Shown here: piece by piece, positions 1 through 7,713 of the stretch | Layout: every line of letters starts with the position of its first letter | Position numbering within the stretch: position 1 is the stretch's first letter | From: RGIG9115 sp045603225 | Lineage (GTDB): Bacteria; Bacillota; Clostridia; UBA1381 | Reading direction: 5' to 3' | Assembly: GCA_045603225.1 (NCBI GenBank) | Contig: JAZULT010000076.1 | Span: forward strand, 1 to 64,000 | DNA length: 64,000 nt | Translations under genes and position numbers: made by a program | The notes under the pieces: model-generated | The model's input: only the letters and a program-made list of their open reading frames with translations | Database searches by the model: none | Told to the model about the DNA's origin: nothing

Positions 1-471
1 CTCCATACCTGTTATTGAACCAATATTTATTATGAGTCCGCTTTTTTGTTCACGCATTTGTTTTAATACTGCATGAGCAAAATAAAATGGACCTTTTAGA
101 TTTACATCAATTCCCCAATCATACACATCAATTGGAACATCTGGAAACTCAGGATATTCCTCTCTGTTAATATTTCTCATTCTTACTGCAGTTCCGCCAG
201 CAAAATTTGCCATAATGTCAATACTGCCAAAAGCTTCAACTGCTTTGTCTCTTGCAGTACACACCTGATTATAATCTCGCACATCACAAATTATTCCGAG
301 TGCTTTACCCTTGCCCTTTGAATTAATTTCCTCTACCTTTTCAGCAAGTACAGCCTCATTGACATCACACATTACAACATTGCCGCCCAAAACTGCAAAG
401 TTTTGCGCAAACAAAAGTCCCATTCCAGAAGCAGCACCTGTTGATATAGCTGTTTTATTAGTAAAATCCAT
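1..471 (-). CDS. Short-chain dehydrogenase/reductase, N-terminal part (runs off the left edge)
   Basis: An NAD(P)-dependent oxidoreductase of the SDR family, cut by the window edge so that only about 157 N-terminal residues are present. Translation of the minus strand from the ATG at 471 gives MDFTNKTAISTGAASGMG, which holds the TGxxxGxG dinucleotide-binding loop. It continues with a CDV motif (Asp of the adenine pocket), NFAGG (the NAG motif) and INIGS (the strand carrying the catalytic Ser). The YxxxK pair lies outside the window. The start is supported by GGAG about 10 bases upstream. The substrate cannot be read; in this context a sugar or sugar-acid reductase is plausible but unproven. 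It follows the EEP-family gene on the same strand. Confidence 0.85.
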   Translation of the reverse strand, partial: MDFTNKTAISTGAASGMGLLFAQNFAVLGGNVVMCDVNEAVLAEKVEEINSKGKGKALGIICDVRDYNQVCTARDKAVEAFGSIDIMANFAGGTAVRMRNINREEYPEFPDVPIDVYDWGIDVNLKGPFYFAHAVLKQMREQKSGLIINIGSITGME

Positions 472-591
472 TATTTTATCTCCTCAAAAAAACACTTTAA
501 TACCTTAAACATAATTTTACCAGTTAATATACCTTCGACATCCCACGTTATATAAGCTCTAAAAGAGATTTCGTTTAAATCTGGCAGAAAA

Positions 592-1347
592 TTATATTTC
601 TAATTTAATATACAATCCGTAGTGGTCTGAAGGGAACTTGCCATCGACCACATCATCAATTATTTTTTGACTTACAGAACGCACATCCTTATTAATAAAA
701 CAAAAATCAATATGTGAATCCATATTTTTTTCAGGATTATAACCGTGATATGTTGTTCTCAAATCATTCGCTGTTGCTGCATTTACATCTGTAAAAATTT
801 TTGACATTATGGCATATGCAGGAGTATCGGGGTTCATATTAAAATCTCCAACTATCACTGTAGGATAAGAAGATATTTTTTTTGAATACTCATCAATAAG
901 CTTTACGCTTTTAATCTGACCGTCATCCCCAAAGCCAAAATGGGTGTTCATAAGAGTGAACCTCTTTTTATTTTCCTTATCCTGCAGAATAACATATACA
1001 CACATACGGTGGCAATTATATATCTCATCCCAGCCTCTTGATTCAATCTCCGGTGTATCAGAAAGCCAGAAATATCCCGTTTTGATACATTCAAACCTAT
1101 CTTTGCGCCACAATATCGGTGTAGATTCTGTATCTGATTCGGCTCTGTATTTGTTAAAAATTTCAAATTTATCACCAAAATATTTTCTTATGTACTTTTC
1201 CCACGTGGGTGTGTATTCCTGAAACCCTATTACATCTGCATAATAATCAGACATAATCTTGTTCAGCCTCGGTGCACGCTCCTTAATAGAGTATCCATTT
1301 TCATCATCACAACAACGGATATTAAAACTTATTACCTTTAAATTCAT
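592..1347 (-). CDS. Endonuclease/exonuclease/phosphatase (EEP) family hydrolase
   Basis: A cytoplasmic protein of about 251 residues with the full set of EEP-fold motifs: FNIRC at the N-terminus, GFQE (metal-binding Glu), VGDFNMNP (catalytic Asp/Asn) and SDHYGL near the C-terminus (catalytic Asp-His). The family cleaves phosphodiester or phosphomonoester bonds with Mg2+ and includes nucleases, sphingomyelinases and inositol phosphatases, so the substrate is open. No signal peptide is visible. I chose the ATG at 1347 rather than the one at 1356. GGAG touches the upstream ATG directly but is 9 bases from the second, and the family motif begins right after it. It sits between a broken GH2 gene and an SDR gene, and its link to sugar use is unclear. 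Confidence 0.85.
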   Translation of the reverse strand: MNLKVISFNIRCCDDENGYSIKERAPRLNKIMSDYYADVIGFQEYTPTWEKYIRKYFGDKFEIFNKYRAESDTESTPILWRKDRFECIKTGYFWLSDTPEIESRGWDEIYNCHRMCVYVILQDKENKKRFTLMNTHFGFGDDGQIKSVKLIDEYSKKISSYPTVIVGDFNMNPDTPAYAIMSKIFTDVNAATANDLRTTYHGYNPEKNMDSHIDFCFINKDVRSVSQKIIDDVVDGKFPSDHYGLYIKLEI

Positions 1348-1380
1348 ATAAAACATCTCCAGTATTAAACTATTTTCTTT

Positions 1381-1890
1381 AAATATAAAATATAAAATTT
1401 ATATCTTTTTCTTTCAAACCAATCAACCCTCCCTGAACGACACATATCGCAATAGCTTTCGTGCGGTCCCATACCATAGTATTTGAATTTACCCTTTTCG
1501 TATGGTGTCTTTATTTCAAACTCCAGTCTTGGAAGTCATATACATTTTTCTTTTACCTTACCATTAAGCTAAACTTTTATTTCTTCGACAGCATTCACAA
1601 AATAACTGACTTTATATGTGAAAAAACGGTGTTTTTGAAACTCCTGCCAAAGCCCCCGAAACTGTAACACTGCTTCCATCTAACCGGCAATTATAAACAA
1701 ACTCAAACTGCCTGTCAAGGGTTTCACCTTCCCAAATATTATACAAACCCCATTTTTGCTTTATGTTTCTTTCATTATCAGTAGGAGCCCTCCATGCGGA
1801 GATTTTTATTGGTGCAGAAAGTTGTTCTTCTCCATTTCTTTTAATTCTCACAAAAGTACAGCTTTTTTGAAAAGGTATATTCAAGCCGTC
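1381..1890 (-). pseudogene. Decayed GH2 beta-galactosidase, C-terminal remnant
   Basis: Two minus-strand reading frames together recall the C-terminal part of a GH2 beta-galactosidase. At 1884-1612 the translation includes ISAWRAPTDNERNIKQKWGL and then VTVSGALAGVS, which resemble the central beta-sandwich of LacZ-type enzymes (the APTDN motif). After a frame change and stop codons, 1555-1400 reads TPYEKGKFKYYGMGPHESYC followed by DWFE, the region of the family's G-x-GP-x-E-x-Y-x-D signature. The catalytic barrel is absent, and the text after DWFE degenerates into A/T-rich sequence. It was probably once a gene of the neighbouring sugar operon. It also accounts for the otherwise empty stretch between PgmB and the EEP gene. 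Confidence 0.8.
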
Positions 1891-1932
1891 TTACTAACCA
1901 TTCCTCATTAATCGTGACTAGAATCCCAATGG

Positions 1933-2565
1933 TTATTTGTTTAAAATTGCAAAAATATTTTCGCTTAAATCCTCAACAGAAATATCTGCACCTGTTGCAC
2001 CATGAACTGATAATGTCTTCATTCCTGCACGCTTGCCTGCCTCGATACCAGCATCGGCATCCTCAACTATCATACATTCCTCCGCAGGTATATTCAGCAT
2101 TTCGGCAGCCTTCAAAAAAACTTCAGGATCAGGCTTGGATTTTGTTATATTGTTTCCATCAGATACCACGTCAAAATAGCTTTCCAGCCCGATTTGCTTT
2201 AATATTGTAGGGGTATTTTTACTTGAAGAACCTATTGCGATTTTTATCCCATTATTTCTTAATTCTTCAAGGGTTTCCTTCGCTCCATGTAAAATATCAC
2301 TTGGTGTCAGCTTTGTAATAAACTCCTTGTAATAAACGTTTTTGCGTTCTGCAAGCTGTATTTTTTCATCATCAGAATAAGTCTTTTCTGCTCTTTCAAG
2401 AACAATTTCAAGACTTTCCATACGGCTTATTCCACGAAGGCGGTTATTTATTATCTTGTCAAAATATATCCCTTCCTCATCAGCCATTTTCTTCCACGCC
2501 TCATAGTGGCAGTCATCAGTTGACACAATTACACCATCAAGGTCAAATATTACTGCTTTTATCAT
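1933..2565 (-). CDS. pgmB: Beta-phosphoglucomutase (HAD superfamily)
   Basis: Converts beta-glucose 1-phosphate, the product of inverting GH65 phosphorylases, to glucose 6-phosphate in the cytoplasm. The 210-residue protein has all HAD motifs: FDLDGV at residues 7-12 (nucleophile Asp and acid/base Asp), GSSSKN (motif II), KSKPDPEVF (motif III Lys) and VEDADAGIEAG (Mg-binding Asp). An LRGISR segment in the cap domain matches the beta-PGM substrate loop. Its ATG overlaps the stop codon of the upstream GH65 gene by four bases (ATGA), so translation is probably coupled. GH65 plus PgmB is a classic phosphorolysis pair, which makes the assignment firm. Confidence 0.93.
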   Translation of the reverse strand: MIKAVIFDLDGVIVSTDDCHYEAWKKMADEEGIYFDKIINNRLRGISRMESLEIVLERAEKTYSDDEKIQLAERKNVYYKEFITKLTPSDILHGAKETLEELRNNGIKIAIGSSSKNTPTILKQIGLESYFDVVSDGNNITKSKPDPEVFLKAAEMLNIPAEECMIVEDADAGIEAGKRAGMKTLSVHGATGADISVEDLSENIFAILNK

Positions 2566-4697
2566 ACCTCTTCTACCTTTCCATTATTTTTATCTATCGT
2601 TACTTTATAAAGCTTATCCATAAATTTAAGTTTGAACTTCATACCATTCCAGTGCTTTGGCATATTAGGCTCACACACGAGCTTGCTATCCTTTATACTT
2701 ATTCCGGCAAAACCATTTATAGCAACTATCCAGGCACCACCCTCAGATGCAGGATGTGTGCCACCAATATAGATAAGACCAGCCCATTCCTTTCCGCCGG
2801 GAGTTAAATCCGCTTTTGCGGATTTCATAAAAAACGGATATGCTTTATCTGTCTTTCCCGTCTGACAAGCAACCAAAGAATACATACACGCAGAAAGAGA
2901 GGAACCGTGTTCAGTTCTCGGCTCATAATATTCCCAATTCTTCAGCATCTGTTCTTTTGTATATTCATCCTTGAATATACTCATCATTGCGATAACATCA
3001 GCTTGCTTTATAACCTGAGTCCCGCTTGCAACTCCATATGCTCCGCCCCAATATTCCTTTTCATCAAGGAGTCTTGAACGGACTGTGTTCACATTTGTAT
3101 CTTCAAGGGCAAAATATCCGTCAAACTGTTCTATAATGCCATTTTCATTCGGTTGATTGATTTTTATATTTTCATATGAATCTTTAAAGATGTTCTTTAA
3201 GTTTTCCAAATCATACTTTTCGGAAAGTATTCTATATGTATCACTGTCAAGTTCACCTATCATATCATAAGCAGTCTTGAATGTAAGCTGTGCCATCTTG
3301 TTTGTATAAACATTATTGTTGACTCTTTCATGGTACTCGTCAGGACCGACAACATCATATATTTCGTAATTATCACTGTCAGCTTTTTTAAGAAGCAACG
3401 AACGGTACATTTTAGCACATTCAATTATCACTTCCATTGCTCCGTCTTTTAAGATACTTGTATCACCTGTTGCTCTTATATATTTGACAATAGCATATAC
3501 TACGGCACTTGACACATGATATTGCTTATCTCGGAAATGTGTTCGCATAGGTCGTTTTGTGAATACATCTACAACATTATAGTCAGAGCATCCCTCAAAG
3601 CCGCCTTCCTGACTTTCCCAAGCATAATATGCCCCGTCAAGATTATATTCTTTCGCTTTTTTCCTTGCACCGTCTAAGGTATCAATTCTGTAGCCGATAA
3701 GAGTTTTTGCGATTTCCGGCTCAGTATGAATATAATAATCTATCATAAACATTTCTGTATCCCAAAAAACTGCTCCCTTATACACCTGTCCCGAAAGACC
3801 ACGAGCTGCAATAGATTTATTTTTCATATTTCTCGGAGCAATGCAATTAAGATGATAGATAGAATAATTGAGTGCAAATTCTGCCTCATCATCACCGTCA
3901 ATTTCTACATAAGATTTATCCCATATTCCAGCCCATGCAGAAATATGCTTTTCTTTTTCTTCTTCATAATTTAATTGATAAATACTATCGGCATTTTCAA
4001 AATCATCACAGCTTGTTGAAATACAGGCTATCTTTGTAAAGGTATATGAATCATTGGCTTTTGCAGACACCTTCAGCTCTGTATATGCAGAAAATTCATC
4101 TGTATATTTATCACATTTACATTCAAAATCAAAAGATACATTTTGCTCTGTAATTACAGTTATACCTTTTTCACCCGTTACTCCTTTTACTTTATCAGTT
4201 TCAGGAATCAGTTTGACAAAATGCGGACCGTTAATATCCCAAACATCTCCGTCAACAGCAGTAATGATTTCAATATCACATGCATAGTCTGCTGCTACTG
4301 TGTATTTCATACAAACCAAATGCTGATTTGACATACTTGCAAATCTTTCACAAATAACAGTTACTTTTCCCTTTTCGGTTTTCCATACTGTGTTTCTTGT
4401 ATGAATTGCCGTTTTTATATTCAAAGCTTGCTCATGAGAAAATGGCTCTGTTTCAGGAAGAGTATATTCTCTGCCGTCAATCTTTACATATGTAAAAAGA
4501 GGATTAGGTGCATTTACCGATTCACGCCATTTATCTCCTACCTTGTCATATATTCCGGCAAGGTTAATGCAGGGCATACTGTCTTTTTTATATTCCTCCA
4601 TGGTTCCCCGAATACCAAAATATCCATTTCCCGTTAAATATTTATTTCCGCAAAAAGGAATATAATTTTCTATGAATTTATTATCCCGTAAAACCAT
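2562..4697 (-). CDS. GH65 family glycoside phosphorylase (first of two)
   Basis: A cytoplasmic inverting phosphorylase that cleaves an alpha-glucosidic bond with phosphate, giving beta-glucose 1-phosphate. The 711 residues are close to the usual family length. The N-terminal beta-sandwich (about 1-250) is followed by the (alpha/alpha)6 barrel. FWDTEMFM and YYAWESQE contact the sugar, and GPDEYHERVNNN carries the general-acid Glu at about residue 454. A C-terminal jelly-roll follows. No signal peptide is seen. Known GH65 specificities include maltose, trehalose, kojibiose, nigerose and glucosyl-rhamnose, and I cannot choose among them from sequence. A second GH65 lies 32 bases upstream and pgmB overlaps its end, so the three form one operon. 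Confidence 0.93.
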   Translation of the reverse strand: MVLRDNKFIENYIPFCGNKYLTGNGYFGIRGTMEEYKKDSMPCINLAGIYDKVGDKWRESVNAPNPLFTYVKIDGREYTLPETEPFSHEQALNIKTAIHTRNTVWKTEKGKVTVICERFASMSNQHLVCMKYTVAADYACDIEIITAVDGDVWDINGPHFVKLIPETDKVKGVTGEKGITVITEQNVSFDFECKCDKYTDEFSAYTELKVSAKANDSYTFTKIACISTSCDDFENADSIYQLNYEEEKEKHISAWAGIWDKSYVEIDGDDEAEFALNYSIYHLNCIAPRNMKNKSIAARGLSGQVYKGAVFWDTEMFMIDYYIHTEPEIAKTLIGYRIDTLDGARKKAKEYNLDGAYYAWESQEGGFEGCSDYNVVDVFTKRPMRTHFRDKQYHVSSAVVYAIVKYIRATGDTSILKDGAMEVIIECAKMYRSLLLKKADSDNYEIYDVVGPDEYHERVNNNVYTNKMAQLTFKTAYDMIGELDSDTYRILSEKYDLENLKNIFKDSYENIKINQPNENGIIEQFDGYFALEDTNVNTVRSRLLDEKEYWGGAYGVASGTQVIKQADVIAMMSIFKDEYTKEQMLKNWEYYEPRTEHGSSLSACMYSLVACQTGKTDKAYPFFMKSAKADLTPGGKEWAGLIYIGGTHPASEGGAWIVAINGFAGISIKDSKLVCEPNMPKHWNGMKFKLKFMDKLYKVTIDKNNGKVEEV

Positions 4698-4729
4698 ATA
4701 TTAACTCTCCAATTTCTTCTAATATTTTA

Positions 4730-6955
4730 CTATATAATCTGTTTAACATTATTTATACTTACTTCAATAGGGTTTCCGTTTTTCCTCTGCACACTGCAGC
4801 CTTGCCGGTTTACGGTAGCATTAAGCAGCGTTCCTTTATGACAAATTGAAAATGAATATGCCTTTATGTCTTTCGGCAAAACAGGATTTATAATCAAACC
4901 ATCGTCCGTCATACGCACTCCGCCAAAGCCCATAACGACAGAAAGCCATATACCTCCAACAGAAGCTGAATGTATGCCGTTATCCGAATTATTGTTTTCA
5001 TCTCCCAAGTCAACACAACAGCATTTATAAAACATTCTTTGTGCTTCATCACACATACCGATTCTACTTGCAACCAATGAATGTATACACATACTCAGCG
5101 AAGAATCGTGCAGCGTACAATCTTCATAAAATCGAAAGTTCTTCTCTACTATATCGTTATTAAAGTATTGTCCGAGTGTATAAAACAGCATAACAATATC
5201 TGCCTGCTTGCATACACACATTTTATTAATTTTCTCAAAAGAATAATCCTCAAAAATGGTACATACCTTATCACGATTTTTATATAAGTCTGTATTAACT
5301 TTCTCAAGCTTTGAAAAATTATCAAACTGTTCTATAATTCCCTCGCTGTTCGCTTGCGGAAGGTAAAGTGAATTGATAACAATGTCGAGTTTTTCCTGTA
5401 ATTTTGTAATATTAACCCTGTCTTTTAATTGTTCCGTTTTGTCAGCAGGTAAGTGCTTCAATACTTCCTGTGCTAAAACCAAATTGAAATGAGCCATATA
5501 GTTTGTATAAGCATTATTATTTATGCCTTCTTTATATTCATCAGGACCTATTACATCTAAAATTTCATAGCGTGAGTTTCTTTTTTCTACTCTTGACAGC
5601 CAAAATTCTGCCGTAGATAAAATGATTTCACAGCCATATTTGTACATAAATTCTTTATCTTCGGTCATTTTATAATAGTGCCATACCGCATAGGCTATAT
5701 CGGCATTAATGTGTACCTCAACCTCTCCCATCATATTACGTCTGCGTTCACCTGTTTCCAAATCCATATCACCGAAATACGGGCAAGCTTCACCATCATC
5801 TATCCATGCTCCCTCCCATGGATACATTGCTCCCTCATAACCGTATTCCTTTGCCTTTTTCCGGCTTGCGTCAAGGAGCTTATATCGATACTCCAATAAT
5901 TTTCTTGCTGTCTGTGGTGCTGTATATATGTAATACGGCAAAATAAATATTTCTGTATCCCAGAAGGAGTGTCCCTTATAGCCCTCTCCGCTAAGTGCTT
6001 TTGCACCAATTCCTAATCTGTTATCTTCACCTCTTGCCATTATCCTAAGGTGGTACAGTGCAAAGTTTACAGCTTTTTGATAAAAATTATTATCACTCTC
6101 AATTATGATACTGTTTTGATTCCAGAAATTGTGCCAATCTTCTTCATTTTCTTTAAATAATAAGTCATAACCATATTTTCCGGCTTCATCAAGATAAGCT
6201 TCGGCATCAACCGATGTTCCTGAATATTCAAAATCTCTTGAAGTTGCATAGGCTGAAAGCTTTTCAAACTCCACTTTTTGATTAGCCTTAACTGACAATT
6301 CCATATTAAAAAATACACTTCGCCTATCTGTAGTAATGTAGCACTTATTATCTATATTACATTTTAATGTGCTTTTTACCGACACTTCCACATCTGACTG
6401 CAGAGTTTTTGCATAAAGTCCTATAATTCCGTCAGGATAACTTCTTAATTGCACAGGTCCAAAATGCTGAACTCCCGTGTTGGTTATTTTTCCGTCAATA
6501 CCGCTTTTTACCTTCAATACTATATCGTCATATGACTCAATTATAACCTTTTGTGCTACTATATGCTTTTTTGTATATGACACAAACCGATGAAATTCAA
6601 GCTTTACTCTCTTGCCGTTCTTATTCCATACAAGCTTTCTCAAAGCTTCACCGTTTTCCATGTTAAAGCTTCTTTCATATTTGGTCACATCAGCAGTGAG
6701 CATATCAAACCGATCACCATCCACATAAATTTCAAAGTTCGTAACATCAGGCAATGATGCAAGCTCTGAAACCTCGCCCATTGGTGCATTAAATACTCCA
6801 TTTATAAAGGTATTTCTATGAGAGTTCAAATAATCCTCTTCAAGAGAATTCCTGACACCGATATACCCATTTCCAAGGCATGTTATTGACTCATATTTTT
6901 GAAATTTGTCGCTGTTTATTGTTTTTTCACATATTATTCCTTCGTTCACTTTCAA
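4730..6955 (-). CDS. GH65 family glycoside phosphorylase (second of two)
   Basis: Same reaction class as its neighbour: phosphorolysis of an alpha-glucoside to beta-glucose 1-phosphate. At 741 residues it has the family layout and key motifs: GHSFWDTEIF, MYPWEGAW, and GPDEYKEGINNNAYTN with the general-acid Glu at about residue 473. The acceptor-side loop after WEG (DDGEACPYFGD) differs clearly from the matching stretch of the other GH65 (SQEGGFEGCSDY), so the two enzymes probably act on different linkages or acceptors. There is no signal peptide. It lies between the MBL-fold gene and the other GH65, with short gaps on the same strand. Confidence 0.92.
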   Translation of the reverse strand: MKVNEGIICEKTINSDKFQKYESITCLGNGYIGVRNSLEEDYLNSHRNTFINGVFNAPMGEVSELASLPDVTNFEIYVDGDRFDMLTADVTKYERSFNMENGEALRKLVWNKNGKRVKLEFHRFVSYTKKHIVAQKVIIESYDDIVLKVKSGIDGKITNTGVQHFGPVQLRSYPDGIIGLYAKTLQSDVEVSVKSTLKCNIDNKCYITTDRRSVFFNMELSVKANQKVEFEKLSAYATSRDFEYSGTSVDAEAYLDEAGKYGYDLLFKENEEDWHNFWNQNSIIIESDNNFYQKAVNFALYHLRIMARGEDNRLGIGAKALSGEGYKGHSFWDTEIFILPYYIYTAPQTARKLLEYRYKLLDASRKKAKEYGYEGAMYPWEGAWIDDGEACPYFGDMDLETGERRRNMMGEVEVHINADIAYAVWHYYKMTEDKEFMYKYGCEIILSTAEFWLSRVEKRNSRYEILDVIGPDEYKEGINNNAYTNYMAHFNLVLAQEVLKHLPADKTEQLKDRVNITKLQEKLDIVINSLYLPQANSEGIIEQFDNFSKLEKVNTDLYKNRDKVCTIFEDYSFEKINKMCVCKQADIVMLFYTLGQYFNNDIVEKNFRFYEDCTLHDSSLSMCIHSLVASRIGMCDEAQRMFYKCCCVDLGDENNNSDNGIHSASVGGIWLSVVMGFGGVRMTDDGLIINPVLPKDIKAYSFSICHKGTLLNATVNRQGCSVQRKNGNPIEVSINNVKQII

Positions 6956-6974
6956 ACATTCCTTTCTAAAAAAG

Positions 6975-7700
6975 TCATATTACGATTATATCGCCATCAT
7001 TTGCGATATGATAATCAAACTCTACTTTTTCACTACTATTTTTAAGCATTTCCATTTTATCATCACGAACATGATTAAATATAATTCTCTTAGTTTTTGA
7101 ATTATTCAGCTTAAAAAGTGCTTCCCCTACATCAAAATGAGTAAGCTCACAAATAACAGCATCAAAGTCCTCTTCTTCTGCAATTATCGGGAAATCAGCA
7201 AAAGAGTCCTGTAAATCTCCTGTAAACAAAATTCTTTTCCCTTCTCCTTCAACCACATATGCAAAAGACTTTCCCCTTTTTAAGTGTTGAGTGGCAATTG
7301 ATGTAACCTTAACATTTCCGTCATTGTAAAATTCGCCAAGCTCAACATTTTTCAGAATGCAATTACCCTTTGAATAAAGCTCTTCACTATGCATAGCATA
7401 TATCCAGTCCTCAACATATCTTATATCATTTTTTTCCGGAACATATAAGCTTTTCTTTCCATCAACAAAATTACACCAATCAACGTATTCACTTATATTA
7501 CTGGCATGATCACCGTGCATATGGGTTATGAATGCGGCTCGAACCTTTTTAAAAGATAATTCATAATTTTTCATTAGGGTTCCTATCGGAGCCCCTAAAT
7601 CTATAATGTATGAAGCCTCGTTTGTTTCTAAAAGCATAGATGTCCGAAATCTACCCTTTTCTGCAATGCCATGACTCGTTCCCAAAAAAAATACTTTCAT
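6975..7700 (-). CDS. MBL-fold metal-dependent hydrolase
   Basis: A 241-residue cytoplasmic protein of the metallo-beta-lactamase fold. THMHGDHASN is the HxHxDH motif that binds two metal ions, LFTGDLQDS supplies the bridging Asp, and NHVRDD near the end is a likely last His ligand. The layout resembles RNase Z-like phosphodiesterases and cyclic-phosphate hydrolases; Gly-Thr-Ser-His near the N-terminus (LGTSHG) is also typical of that branch. The true substrate is unknown. It is 13 bases from the AraC regulator upstream and 19 from the GH65 gene downstream, so it is probably co-transcribed with them. A role in handling a sugar-derived metabolite is only a guess. Confidence 0.85.
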   Translation of the reverse strand: MKVFFLGTSHGIAEKGRFRTSMLLETNEASYIIDLGAPIGTLMKNYELSFKKVRAAFITHMHGDHASNISEYVDWCNFVDGKKSLYVPEKNDIRYVEDWIYAMHSEELYSKGNCILKNVELGEFYNDGNVKVTSIATQHLKRGKSFAYVVEGEGKRILFTGDLQDSFADFPIIAEEEDFDAVICELTHFDVGEALFKLNNSKTKRIIFNHVRDDKMEMLKNSSEKVEFDYHIANDGDIIVI

Positions 7701-7713
7701 AAAACTTCCTCGC

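Noticed and set aside
1895..1935. TAACCATT/AATGGTTA inverted repeat after pgmB as a terminator
   Set aside because: The loop is about 25 bases, the right arm overlaps the stop codon, and no T run follows.
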